64,000 nucleotides of DNA from Deltaproteobacteria bacterium (GTDB lineage Bacteria > Myxococcota_A > Polyangia > Haliangiales > Haliangiaceae), in assembly GCA_025353585.1 (NCBI GenBank), contig JANXOM010000109.1, positions 1 through 64,000 on the forward strand, in the 5' to 3' direction. Positions 25,042 through 36,726 of this stretch are shown here, in pieces (the first letter of the stretch is position 1; each line of letters opens with the position of its first letter). The notes under the pieces are model-generated. The model saw only the letters and a program-made list of their open reading frames with translations, searched no databases and was not told the DNA's origin. The translations under genes and the position numbers were made by a program.

Positions 25042-26301
25042 ATGTCGCGCGCCAGCCATGTCGCCGCGTTCGCCGCCGGCGCGACGGTCGCGGTCGCCGC
25101 CGCCGCGTTCGCGGTGCCGCACACCGACACGCAGCGCTTCAAGGCGCTCGACGCGTTCGCGCAGACCCTGTCCGCGATCGAGACCAGCTACGTCGATCCC
25201 GTGGACGAGCAGCAGCTCCTCTACGACGCGCAGCGCGGCATGCTCCACAACCTCGACCCGCACTCGACGTTCCTGCCGCCGACCCGCTACAAGCGGATGC
25301 GCCAGGACACCGAGGGCGAGTTCGGCGGTACGGGCCTCACGCTCGGCCCGGGCCTCCTCGACGGAACGCGCCCGAGCGTGCCGCCGTATCCGATCGTCGA
25401 CGAGGTCGTGCCCGGCTCGCCCGCCGCGATGGCCGGCCTCGAGCCCGACGATCGCATCGCGACCATTGACGGCGTCGCCACGGCCGAGGTCGGCCACGAG
25501 CTGCGCGAGGCCGGCGCGTGGGAAGCGACCCTGCGCGGTCCGAGCGGCACCCGCGTCACCCTCGGCGTCATTCGCGTGGGCTGGAAGGAGCCGCGCCCGT
25601 TCGTCGTCGTGCGCGCGCAGGTCAAGCAACCGTCGGTGCGCGCCCGTGTCGTCGAGCCGCGCATCGGCTACCTCGCGATCGCGCGCTTCGCGGAGGCCAC
25701 GTCCACCGACACGCTCGCCGCGCTGCGCGACCTGAAAGCCAAGGGTGGCCTCGACGTCCTCGTCCTCGATCTGCGGGACGATCCCGGCGGCCTCGTCGAC
25801 CAGGCCGTCGCCACCGCCGATCTCTTCCTCGACAAGGGGACCATCGTCTCGATCCACGGTCGCCGCGGCCAGGTCGAGACCCAGGTCGCGCACACGGGCG
25901 GCCCCGCCGAGCAGATCCCGATCATCGCGCTCGTCGATGGCGGCACGGCCAGCGCCGCCGAGATCCTCGCCGCCGCGCTCCGCGATCACGGGCGCGCCCG
26001 GCTGGTGGGCCTGCCGACCTACGGCAAGGGCACCGTCCAGACCTTCTTCGATCTCGACGACGGCTCGGGCCTCAAGCTGACGACGGCCCGCTATTACACC
26101 CCCGAGGGCAAGTCGCTGGAATCCAAGGGCCTGGTCCCCGACCAGCGCGTCGAGGCGTTCGCGGCCGAGGAGATCACCGCCGGGCGACCGCCTCCGACTG
26201 GCGCGCGCCCACCCATCGATGCCAGACTCACGGCGGACGCCGGCGATCCACAACTCGCGGCAGCTGTCCAGCTGGCGCGGGGTGCTCTCCGGTCGCGATG
26301 A
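25042..26301 (+). CDS. S41 family C-terminal processing peptidase
   Basis: 419 residues. N-terminal signal/anchor (HVAAFAAGATVAVAAAAFAV), helical cap (YVDPVDEQQLLYDAQRGML), PDZ domain about 95-185 (VDEVVPGSPAAMAGLEPDDR) and the S41 catalytic core. The nucleophile is Ser304 in GGTASAAE and the general base Lys329 in YGKGTVQ, 25 residues apart as in known CtpA/Tsp enzymes. It cleaves periplasmic proteins near their C-termini. It is the last gene of the FtsEX/EnvC-like operon, 10 bases after the preceding stop, an arrangement common in Proteobacteria. The gene is intact. Confidence 0.92.
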   Translation: MSRASHVAAFAAGATVAVAAAAFAVPHTDTQRFKALDAFAQTLSAIETSYVDPVDEQQLLYDAQRGMLHNLDPHSTFLPPTRYKRMRQDTEGEFGGTGLTLGPGLLDGTRPSVPPYPIVDEVVPGSPAAMAGLEPDDRIATIDGVATAEVGHELREAGAWEATLRGPSGTRVTLGVIRVGWKEPRPFVVVRAQVKQPSVRARVVEPRIGYLAIARFAEATSTDTLAALRDLKAKGGLDVLVLDLRDDPGGLVDQAVATADLFLDKGTIVSIHGRRGQVETQVAHTGGPAEQIPIIALVDGGTASAAEILAAALRDHGRARLVGLPTYGKGTVQTFFDLDDGSGLKLTTARYYTPEGKSLESKGLVPDQRVEAFAAEEITAGRPPPTGARPPIDARLTADAGDPQLAAAVQLARGALRSR

Positions 26302-26381
26302 CCTCGATGACCTTGGGCAACGATCCTGATTCTCGACAGTTGTTTCTGCCCACCAGTCCCCTTACCGTTTAACGCGCATCG

Positions 26382-28388
26382 ATGTTCAAGCTCGTGATCC
26401 AAGACGACGAGGGGAAGACGACAGTCGTCCCCTTGATCCGCGACGAGATCACGATCGGCCGGAAAGAGGGCAACACGATCCGCCTCACCGAGCGGAACGT
26501 CTCTCGCCGGCACGCGCGGATCCTGCGCAACAACGGCGAGGTCCACATCGAGGACCTCGGCAGCTACAACGGCATCCGCGTGAACAACGCGCGCATCGCC
26601 GAGCGCGTCTCGCTGCGCGTCTCCGATCAGGTGCAGATCGGCGACTACAAGCTCTACCTCAAGGCCGAGGGCATCGAGCAGGTCGACGACGCGCGCACGA
26701 TGCCGATCGAGCGCGTCGACAGCGCTGGCAACGCGCCGACGGACATCATCCCCGCCGTCGCCGCGGCCCCCACCGCCCCGCTCACCGCGCCCGTTCCGGC
26801 GCCCGGCGCCGCCACGGCGACCGCCGCCGGCCTCCCGGTCCCGCCGGCCCCGACCCAGCTCGTCGGCAATCCCGCGCGCACGATGGTCGCGATCGCCGGT
26901 GACGACGCGAGCGGGCGTCCGGTCGCCACCGCCGCCGTCGTCGCCGCGCTGACCACGCCCGTCGGCCACGGCAAGCTCGTCGTCCTGTCCTCGAACTTCG
27001 CGGGCAAGGAGTTCGAGCTGACGCGGCAGCCGATGATCATCGGCCGCACCGACGAGAACGACATCGTCATCAACCACCGGTCGATCAGCCGCAACCACGC
27101 GAAGATTGTCCGCGAGCCGGACTCCGGTCGGTACACGATCAGCGATCTGCAGTCGAGCAACGGCGTCCGCGTCAACGGCCAGGACTACGGCAAGGTCGAG
27201 CTCCGCCGCGGCGACGTCGTCGATCTCGGCCACGTCCGCCTGCGCTTCATCGAGCCGGGCGAGGACTTCCTGTTCTCGCGCGACGCGGTCATCACCGATG
27301 TCCCCGAGTCCGGCAGCAAGAGGGGCATGCTCGTCGCCATCATCCTCGGCGTCCTGGTGCTCGGCGCCGCGGTCGCCTTCATCATGACGCGCAGCTCGGG
27401 CGGCCCGGACACGCCGGTCGCCGTCATCGACGCCGGCTCGCAGACCCGCGTCGTGGTCCCCGAGCCCGACGCACGTGTGGGCAACGACGTCACCACCGGC
27501 GACGCGGCCATCGCGATGGTCGCCACCATCGACGCGGCGGCCACGGCGACGCCCCCCGCGGCCGACGTCGGCGCGATCGCCCTCGAGTGCAAGGCGTACG
27601 GCGGCTCGAAGGCGCTCTGGGACAAGGAGATCGGCTGCGCGACCGACAAGCTGAAGGCGCTCGACCCCGACCAGGCCAAGCGGCTGATCGACGAAGCGAC
27701 CGCCGAGCGCACCGCGATGGGCGAGGCGGACAAGCTGCAGGGCGCGCTCAAGACGCACAACTTGCTCCAGGCGCGCAGCATCCTCGATCAGATCGGCACG
27801 AGCTCGCAGTACACGAAGGGCGCTCAGGACGCGTACGACAAGGCGAAGGCCGCCGCCGTCGAGAGCGCGCACAATGACGTCACGAAGATGGCCGGCCTGC
27901 ACCAGTGCGCCGACATGAAGAAGTACCTCGACACCCTCGAGAAGAAGCAGGGCCCGGACGTCACGGGCGGCCTGCGCAACACGCCGTGCACGGTCGCGGT
28001 CGCCGTCGTCGACCCGCCGATCGACCATACGATCCCGCACCCGCCCGGACCTGGCAGCGCCGCCGTTGGCGTCGGCCCGGGCTCGGCCGTCCAGTCGCCG
28101 CCGCCGCCGGCCGCGTGTGACGCCGACGAGCTCCGCCGCCTCGGGGACGCCGCCGAGAACAAAGGCTCGCACGCTCAGGCGCTCGCCGAATACGAGCTCA
28201 TGTACAAGTGCAGGCCGGATCCCCACACGGCCGCGTTCGCGTACATGGCCGCCTGCAACGCGGGTCGGGCCGACAAGGCCAAGCAGTACTTCCCGAAGAT
28301 GCCGGCCTCCGGCTCGTACAGCCAGCAGACGCTGCTCTCGATGTGCATCCGCTTCAACATCGACCCGCGCGCAAACCCGCCCAAGTAG
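26382..28388 (+). CDS. membrane protein with two FHA domains
   Basis: 668 residues. FHA domain 1 spans about 1-95 (ITIGRKEGNTIRL, NVSRRHARI, LGSYNGIRVN); FHA domain 2 about 200-300 (MIIGRTDENDIVI, SISRNHAKI, LQSSNGVRVN). Both keep the GR, SRxHA and NG residues that bind phosphothreonine. A Pro/Ala-rich linker separates them. A single transmembrane helix lies at about 315-335 (LVAIILGVLVLGAAVAFIMT), followed by a helical, Cys-containing, TPR-like periplasmic part. It probably reads phosphorylation by Ser/Thr kinases such as those encoded in this window. Starts at ATG 26382 after an 80-base gap. Confidence 0.9.
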   Translation: MFKLVIQDDEGKTTVVPLIRDEITIGRKEGNTIRLTERNVSRRHARILRNNGEVHIEDLGSYNGIRVNNARIAERVSLRVSDQVQIGDYKLYLKAEGIEQVDDARTMPIERVDSAGNAPTDIIPAVAAAPTAPLTAPVPAPGAATATAAGLPVPPAPTQLVGNPARTMVAIAGDDASGRPVATAAVVAALTTPVGHGKLVVLSSNFAGKEFELTRQPMIIGRTDENDIVINHRSISRNHAKIVREPDSGRYTISDLQSSNGVRVNGQDYGKVELRRGDVVDLGHVRLRFIEPGEDFLFSRDAVITDVPESGSKRGMLVAIILGVLVLGAAVAFIMTRSSGGPDTPVAVIDAGSQTRVVVPEPDARVGNDVTTGDAAIAMVATIDAAATATPPAADVGAIALECKAYGGSKALWDKEIGCATDKLKALDPDQAKRLIDEATAERTAMGEADKLQGALKTHNLLQARSILDQIGTSSQYTKGAQDAYDKAKAAAVESAHNDVTKMAGLHQCADMKKYLDTLEKKQGPDVTGGLRNTPCTVAVAVVDPPIDHTIPHPPGPGSAAVGVGPGSAVQSPPPPAACDADELRRLGDAAENKGSHAQALAEYELMYKCRPDPHTAAFAYMAACNAGRADKAKQYFPKMPASGSYSQQTLLSMCIRFNIDPRANPPK

Positions 28389-28437
28389 CGGGCCGCGCGC
28401 CCGACGAGGCGCCCGAAAACCTTTGTAGGCCGCTTGT

Positions 28438-28467
28438 TTGACCTGCCCCGCGCGGTTGGTGTAACAG
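28438..28467 (+). promoter_or_regulatory. candidate sigma-70-type promoter for the OmpA/TSP3 gene
   Basis: TTGACC at 28438-28443, an 18-base spacer and TAACAG at 28462-28467. A start of transcription near 28475 would leave a short leader with GGAGG just before ATG 28504 and would exclude the earlier in-frame ATG at 28471. Sequence-only prediction. Confidence 0.4.
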
Positions 28468-28503
28468 GGCATGAGGCCAGCTCGGCTGGTCCTCGGAGGC
28501 GTT

Positions 28504-30402
<1,899 letters not shown>

Positions 30403-30426
30403 CGGTCGGCGCGGTAGGCTTTTCGC

Positions 30427-30741
30427 ATGCGCAGCCTGCTCACGCTCGTGGTCCTGCTGGCGCTCGCGTACTGCGCGACCGCGGTGCCCATCGGCGCGCC
30501 GCGAAAGCTGGCTGATCCCGGCTTCCCGTACTCGACCCACGAGGCGCGGCTGACGTTCGCGGGCCACGTGCGCGCGATCTGGCACACCGAGGAGCTGCAG
30601 GACCTCAAGAACGGCCTCGAGGATCAGGCCGGCCCGGCGCTCCAGGATCTGAAGCACGAGGTCCACAAGCGGACCGCCGATGACCCGACCGGCGCCACCG
30701 GTTCTGGAAGCAGCGCGATGCCCGTCCCGGCGCCGCGATGA
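30427..30741 (+). CDS. small protein with N-terminal membrane/signal helix
   Basis: 104 residues. N-terminal hydrophobic stretch (SLLTLVVLLALAYCATAVPI) that could be a signal peptide or anchor, followed by an amphipathic helix (ELQDLKNGLEDQAGPALQDL) and a Gly/Ser/Pro tail. It begins 24 bases after the OmpA/TSP3 gene and its stop overlaps the next ATG. No family recognised. A small envelope partner of the upstream OmpA protein is possible but only from position. Confidence 0.6.
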   Translation: MRSLLTLVVLLALAYCATAVPIGAPRKLADPGFPYSTHEARLTFAGHVRAIWHTEELQDLKNGLEDQAGPALQDLKHEVHKRTADDPTGATGSGSSAMPVPAPR

Positions 30742-30956
30742 AGTTCGCGCTGACGGCGGAGCTGATCGCCGAGGCCAGGCAGTTCGAGCTGCGCTCCGCG
30801 TGCGGCGACTGCATGTACTGGAGCGCGGCGCGCGAGACCTGCTGGCACGACTGGCCCGACATCGGCCAGCGCCGCTGGCCCCTCGACGCGCCCGACCCCG
30901 TCACGGGCGCCGTGCCGGTCGACGTGGCGTTCTGCAAAGAGTTCGAGCTGCGGTGA
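30738..30956 (+). CDS. small four-cysteine protein
   Basis: 72 residues, start overlapping the upstream stop (ATGA). Cysteines at ACGDCMYW, ETCWHDW and AFCKEFEL form a CxxC...C...C set that could bind zinc or an iron-sulfur cluster. No signal peptide, so probably cytoplasmic. Aromatic-rich and compact, which argues for a real folded protein. Function unknown. Confidence 0.6.
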   Translation: MKFALTAELIAEARQFELRSACGDCMYWSAARETCWHDWPDIGQRRWPLDAPDPVTGAVPVDVAFCKEFELR

Positions 30957-30972
30957 CGGCGCGTTCGAGCGG

Positions 30973-32700
30973 TTAATCCGGGAGAATCACGTCCGTCTCG
31001 TCGCCGTACAGCCGCACCACGTCGGCCGCTCGGCGGGAGAGGACGGCGCGCTGGTTGATGTAGCCCTTGTCCGTGATCTCGCCGGCGTCGATGGAGGGCG
31101 GCTCGGTGAGGATCAGGACGCGCGTGATGCGCGTGGAGGACGCGGTGGCGGTGGCGGCGTGGCGGGCGAGGGCGGCGGGCAGGAGGGCCGGATCGGCGCC
31201 CGGGGCCAGGAGCACGAGGGCGCCGAGCTCGGCGCGGTCGTGGCCGGTGATGATCGCGTCGGCGAGGTGCGGCGAGCACGCGGCGAGGAGCTCGAGGCGG
31301 ACCTGGCCCACGTGGACCCAGGTGCCGGACGAGAGCTTGAAGTTCTCGGACGTGCGGCCCTCGAACACGATGCCGGCGTCCGGCGCGTCGGCGTCGGCGA
31401 GGCGGCCGGCGTCGCCCATCGGGTAGAAGCCGAGCTCGTCGCGCGGCAGCGGCTCGATGCGGCCGTCGGCGCGCAGGTAGCCGGGCGCGACGCTCGGGCC
31501 GCGCACGCGCATCTCGAGCTGGTCGCCGGCCGGCGCGAACGCGAGCTCGACGCCGGGGGCCGGGACGCCGATGACGCCGGCGCGGTCGATCGGAAAGCAG
31601 ACCTGCGTGATCAGCGGCGACGTCTCCGTCGAGCCCCAAGCCGACGTCATCGCGATCGGGTGCTCGCATGCGCGCGCGACCGTCTGCAGGCGGTCCCACG
31701 TCGCCGGCGACAGCGCGGCCGCCGCGTAGAAGATCACCTCGAGCTCGGAGAAGAACGTGGCGCGCAGGGCGGCGTCGGTCTCGAGGTGCCCGACGAGCAG
31801 GTCGAAGCCGCGGGGTACGTTGAAGTAGATCGTCGACGGGATCTCGCGCAGGTTCTGCAGCGTGACGTCGAACGCGCCGGGCGCGGGCTTGCCGCCATCG
31901 ATGTAGAGCGTGCCGCCGGCGGTGAGCACGAGGTTGAAGTTGTGGTTCGCGCCGAACGTGTGGCTCCACGGCAACCAGTCCACGATGACCGGCGGGCGAT
32001 CGGCGAGGAACGGCCAGCCGGCGGCGAGCGCGGCCTGGTTCGCGCAGAGCATGCGCTGGGTGTTGACGACGGCACGCGGCTCGCCCGTCGAGCCGGACGT
32101 GAACAGGAGCTTGGCGATCGTGTCGCCCGTGATGGCCGCGAAGGCCGCGTCGAGCGCGGCGGTCGGCGGGGTGGCGGCGAGCGCCGTCACGCGCGCGCGA
32201 TCGAGGACGGGGACCCGCGGCGCGAGGGCGGAGACCGCCGGGCCGTACGCGGCGAGATCCTCGGCGTAGACCGCGCCTGGCTGCACGAGCGAGGCGAGCG
32301 CGCGCAGCTTGGCGTGATCGCGCGACGCGAGGGAGTATGCGGCCGAGACCGGCGCGATCGGGATGCCGGCGTGCATCGCGCCGAGCGCGAGCAGCGCGTG
32401 CTCGACCGAGTTGCCGGACAGCACCACCAGCGGCGCCCGGGCCGATAGGCCGAGGTCGAGCAGCGCCTGGCCGAGCCCGCGGGCGGCCTGGAGCGCCTCG
32501 GCGTACGTGACGCGGCGCCAGGCGAGAGTCGGCCCGGTGCGCTCGGCGAGGAAGACGCGGTCCGGCGCCTCGGCGGCCCAGCGCACGAGCGCGTCGCCGA
32601 GGCAGCGCAGGTGCGGCGGCGCCGGCACGCGCGAGCGCAGGAGGTAGCCCCCGCCGGGACGCGCGGTGCGCTCGATGTCGGGAGGCGCGAAGCGAGCCAT
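30973..32700 (-). CDS. acyl-CoA synthetase, feruloyl-CoA-synthetase-like
   Basis: 575 residues from ATG 32700. AMP-forming ligase motifs: LLFTSGSTGEPRAVVNTQ (phosphate-binding), IVDWLPWSHTFGANHNFNLV, SAWGSTETSPL, GFYPMGDAGRLAD and TSENFKLSSGTWVHVG. The DWLPWSHTFG...NFN and SSGTWV motifs are characteristic of feruloyl-CoA synthases. It activates an aromatic or fatty acid with ATP and CoA in the cytoplasm. The substrate cannot be read from sequence and no CoA-using partner gene is adjacent. The frame is open far upstream, but that part encodes unrelated decayed sequence. Confidence 0.88.
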   Translation of the reverse strand: MARFAPPDIERTARPGGGYLLRSRVPAPPHLRCLGDALVRWAAEAPDRVFLAERTGPTLAWRRVTYAEALQAARGLGQALLDLGLSARAPLVVLSGNSVEHALLALGAMHAGIPIAPVSAAYSLASRDHAKLRALASLVQPGAVYAEDLAAYGPAVSALAPRVPVLDRARVTALAATPPTAALDAAFAAITGDTIAKLLFTSGSTGEPRAVVNTQRMLCANQAALAAGWPFLADRPPVIVDWLPWSHTFGANHNFNLVLTAGGTLYIDGGKPAPGAFDVTLQNLREIPSTIYFNVPRGFDLLVGHLETDAALRATFFSELEVIFYAAAALSPATWDRLQTVARACEHPIAMTSAWGSTETSPLITQVCFPIDRAGVIGVPAPGVELAFAPAGDQLEMRVRGPSVAPGYLRADGRIEPLPRDELGFYPMGDAGRLADADAPDAGIVFEGRTSENFKLSSGTWVHVGQVRLELLAACSPHLADAIITGHDRAELGALVLLAPGADPALLPAALARHAATATASSTRITRVLILTEPPSIDAGEITDKGYINQRAVLSRRAADVVRLYGDETDVILPD

Positions 32701-32714
32701 GACGCGTCGCAGTT

Positions 32715-32745
32715 TGAACCGCCAGGACGCCAGGACGCCAACGGA
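32715..32745. repeat. partial GCCAGG-type intergenic repeat
   Basis: The stretch GAACCGCCAGGACGCCAGGA at 32717-32736 resembles the left arm of the long inverted repeat at 46320, with the same repeating CGCCAGG unit. Here the matching right arm is absent; instead a short hairpin GACGTCCGG-GAGT-CCGGACGTC follows at about 32758-32780. Confidence 0.4.
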
Positions 32746-32829
32746 AACGCTGCTCTCCGACGTCCGGGAGTCCGGACGTCCATGGCGGGTCAACGCTTCG
32801 CCGCCTACGCGGAATCCCGAGCGGACGCG

Positions 32830-33213
32830 CGGTTCGCGGCCCGCAGGCCGTTTCACCGCCATGCCCGCCGCGCAGACGCCCCCGACGAGCAGCGAGTCGT
32901 TGCCGGCGTCGCCGAGGACCGCGGCGCGCGACGCGTTGACCACGTGAAAGAACGGGTTCTCCGATGCGATGTGGTGGAGCCAGCGCGGCGCGAGCTCCAT
33001 CGGCAAGAAGAGGCCGCACCGCAGCAACACCGTGTCGAGCGGGGGCGCGAGCGCCGCCTCGCTCTCGAGCCACAGCCCCGCCGCGTCGGACATCGACGCG
33101 AGCGAGGTCCCGAGCAGCACCGCGATGCCGACCGCGAGCATCCGCTCGCGCCGCACCTCGTCCGCCGGGCACGGGCTGGAACCGCCGCGCCACGCCGAGC
33201 ACGAGCATCCGCG
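32830..33213 (-). pseudogene. decayed C-terminal remnant of an ABC-2-type permease
   Basis: In the same minus-strand frame as the acyl-CoA synthetase, about 33141 down to 32860, the translation reads as a hydrophobic segment (MLAVGIAVLLGTSLASMSDA) and then LFLPMELAPRWLHHIASENP followed by FFHVVNASRAAVLGD and a last helix. The order 'P-leucine-rich, xPxWLxxIAxxNPxxxVVxAxR' is the hallmark of the C-terminal part of DrrB-like ABC-2 permeases. No N-terminal half or ATPase is present and the end runs into repeat sequence, so this is probably a truncated relic. It could be a short real gene; confidence is moderate. Confidence 0.4.
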
Positions 33214-33261
33214 TGGTCGACGGCATGGCCAAGCCATATCACTTCGAGCTACATCCGCGTG

Positions 33262-34170
<909 letters not shown>

Positions 34171-34192
34171 TCGCCAGGGGCGCCCGGGCGGT

Positions 34193-34229
34193 TCATCCCG
34201 GCTCACCCCGGTCAAACCGGTCAATCCGG
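34193..34229. repeat. four phased TCAnnCCGG repeats upstream of the M1 peptidase gene
   Basis: TCATCCCGG (34193), TCACCCCGG (34203), TCAAACCGG (34212) and TCAATCCGG (34221) follow one another at 9-10 base spacing, in the gap before the peptidase gene. They may be a tandem operator, or remains of a simple repeat. Confidence 0.35.
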
Positions 34230-34304
34230 GAGAGCGAAGGATGGGCATCGGCTGGCCAGCAAGTGCCAGGCGGGGACCCCGCGCGACTGCGCTAACCTGC
34301 ACGC

Positions 34305-36485
34305 ATGAAACTAGCCTTCGTGACGGCCGGCCTCGTCGCTGCGCTCGCCGGCTGCGGCGACAACCTCGACGGCGGCACGCCGGCGCCGGCCAGCTGCGTC
34401 CCCGGGTGCGCGGGCGCCCGCGGCTACGACGCCATCTCCTACGGTCTCCACGGCAGCTGGGACTGGGCCAGCAAGACGCTCACGGCGAGCGAGGACATGG
34501 TGCTCGACACGACGACGAGCGGGGCGGTGGTCGAGCTCGACGCGGCCGTCGCGGTCACGCGCGTCCACGCCGGTGCGCAGGATCTGGCGTTCGATCTCGA
34601 CAAGGACAAGCACACGCTCACCGTCGACGTCACGCCGGTGGGTGTCAGCGCGACGACGGCGTTCACGGTCGAGTACAGCGCGGTGTCGGACGGGACATCC
34701 TCGCAGACGTCGGCGAGCGCGCTGGTCGCCACGACGTCGGCGGCAAATGATCCCGTGCAGTCGCGGGTCGTGTACACGGACTCGGAGCCCGATCGGGCGC
34801 TGTACTGGCTCGTGACGGACCTCGATCCGGCGGACCGCGCGTTGTGGAGCGTGGACATGGCCATCGACGCCGGCGAAGACGTCGTTGCCAACGGGACGCG
34901 CGGCGCGGACACGATGGTGGACGGCCGCCGCGTCGTCGCGTACGCGCTCGCCAAGCCGATCCCGGCGTACCTCATGGCCTTCGCGGCCGGCGAGCTCGAG
35001 CACACCGATCGTCCGGCCGGCGCCGGCCTCGTGCCGCTCAGCGTCTGGTATCGCCGCGGCCTCGTGCTCGACCCGCAGCTCACGCTCGAACAGGTCGCGA
35101 GCGCGATGACCACGTTCAACAGCGAGATCATGCCGTACCCGTGGGAGACGTACTCGGTGGTGCTGCTCCCGTACGGCGGCGGCATGGAGAACGCGACCAT
35201 CACGTTCGACGACGAAACGTCGGGCCAGGGCCCCGGCGATCTAGCGCTGAACGCGCACGAGCTCGCGCACCACTGGTTCGGCGACTGGGTCACGATGAAC
35301 CGCTTCGAGGACGTCTGGTTCAAGGAGGGGCTCGCGACGATCTTCGAGTCCGAGGCCGAGCGCGCGAACCGGGACGCTGCGCACGCCGGACGGCTGTGGG
35401 CGAGCGACTTCGGGTTCAAGCCGACGGACGCCATCGTGGACGCCAGCTTGCACGGCCTCGACAAGTACACGTCGGGCCCGTACCAGCACTCGGCGTGGCT
35501 GATGACGCAAATCCGCGCGACCGTGGGGGAGACAGCGTTCTTCGACGGGCTGCGCGCGCTCCTCGCGGCGCACGCGGTGGGCAGCGCGACGGGCGAGCAG
35601 TTCATCCGCAGCTTCCCGCTCGACGAGCCGACCGTGCAGAAGCTGCTCGCGTCGCTGCCGACGAAGGAGATCCCGGCGCTGACGGCGACCGAGGCCGCGG
35701 CCGGCGCGGACCAGGCGCTGACCCTGACGCTCGCCGACCCCGGCGCGCAGATGATCGCGCCGTTCGACTTCTCCGTCGTGGATGCGACGGGCGCGGCCGT
35801 GACGCACCACCTCGTGCCGGGCACGCCGATCGTGGTGACGGTGCCGGCGGGCGGCTACCTCGGCGCCGACGAGCGCGACGTGCACCCGCCGCTCTATGAC
35901 GACTTCGGCCTCGGCGACGCGTCGTACGCCACGGTCAGCGCCTATCTCGCGCCCACGGCTCCTGCGGCCGCGCCCGTGCTCGCGGCGTTCGGCGCGCGGT
36001 CGGCGGCCCAGCAGGAGAAGGCGGGGGAGATCGCGCTGCTGCCGATCGCGCTGCCGACGCAGTTCGCGGCGTACTACGCCAGCCTCGACTCCGATCTCGC
36101 GAAGAACCAGGCGGTGGTCGCGGCGTGCGGAGTCGCCGCGCAGGATCCGGCCTGGCTCGCGGTGCTCGAGCCCGCCATCGAGGCGCCCGCACGCGCGGTC
36201 TTCGACCCGGGCTTCGCGGCGTGCAGCAGCGTCTACGCGCAGGCGACCCTCGAGCCCGAGCTGAAGGCCGCGCTGACGACCGCGACGCCCGCCTCGCTGG
36301 CCCGCGCGGAGTACCTGATGTCGTTCGACTACGGCGCGGACACGACCACGCTGATCACCGGGATCGAGTCGTCGGCGCCGTCGCTGCGGCTGCGCGAGAT
36401 CGCGCAGGAGCGCCTGCAGATCAACGGCAACCACAAGAGCCCGCGCGGGCACCGGACGTCGACGCATTTGCGCGCCATGCGCTAG
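34305..36485 (+). CDS. M1 family metallopeptidase lipoprotein
   Basis: 726 residues. Signal with lipobox LAGC at the start, then an N-terminal beta domain and the M1 catalytic domain with GGMEN at about 292-296 and the zinc site HELAHH (318-323) and Glu341, the standard HExxH-18-E spacing. The active site looks intact, so it should be an aminopeptidase facing the periplasm or cell surface. A beta-sandwich and helical C-terminal region follow (about 455-726). Starts at ATG 34305. It is transcribed alone. Confidence 0.92.
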   Translation: MKLAFVTAGLVAALAGCGDNLDGGTPAPASCVPGCAGARGYDAISYGLHGSWDWASKTLTASEDMVLDTTTSGAVVELDAAVAVTRVHAGAQDLAFDLDKDKHTLTVDVTPVGVSATTAFTVEYSAVSDGTSSQTSASALVATTSAANDPVQSRVVYTDSEPDRALYWLVTDLDPADRALWSVDMAIDAGEDVVANGTRGADTMVDGRRVVAYALAKPIPAYLMAFAAGELEHTDRPAGAGLVPLSVWYRRGLVLDPQLTLEQVASAMTTFNSEIMPYPWETYSVVLLPYGGGMENATITFDDETSGQGPGDLALNAHELAHHWFGDWVTMNRFEDVWFKEGLATIFESEAERANRDAAHAGRLWASDFGFKPTDAIVDASLHGLDKYTSGPYQHSAWLMTQIRATVGETAFFDGLRALLAAHAVGSATGEQFIRSFPLDEPTVQKLLASLPTKEIPALTATEAAAGADQALTLTLADPGAQMIAPFDFSVVDATGAAVTHHLVPGTPIVVTVPAGGYLGADERDVHPPLYDDFGLGDASYATVSAYLAPTAPAAAPVLAAFGARSAAQQEKAGEIALLPIALPTQFAAYYASLDSDLAKNQAVVAACGVAAQDPAWLAVLEPAIEAPARAVFDPGFAACSSVYAQATLEPELKAALTTATPASLARAEYLMSFDYGADTTTLITGIESSAPSLRLREIAQERLQINGNHKSPRGHRTSTHLRAMR

Positions 36486-36726
36486 AGGCGACAGCGGTTG
36501 CCCTCCGCTCACCGCAGGGCCGCCAGGCGCGCGGAGAATGACGAGCAGCTCGGAGAGGTTAGCTGCGGCGGCATCGCCGGGTGCAGCCGCGGGTGCGCGA
36601 GCGCGACCTTCTCTATCCGGCCCTCACGCTCGGCGGGCGCCGCGGCTCTGCGATACGTGGCGTGGTCGCGCTCCCGCCCGGCTCGGCGATCGCATCGGCT
36701 GTTCCGTGGAGTGCTAGCTTGCCTGC
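36486..36726. other. 241-base gap without a supported gene
   Basis: Between the M1 peptidase and the LRR-type gene. Short frames are open on both strands but lack a ribosome-binding site or recognisable protein. No clear terminator, promoter or repeat was found. Confidence 0.5.

Noticed and set aside
28471-28503. Upstream in-frame ATG as start of the OmpA/TSP3 gene
   Set aside because: It would put 11 extra residues before a good signal peptide and lies at or before the predicted transcription start; GGAGG sits before ATG 28504.
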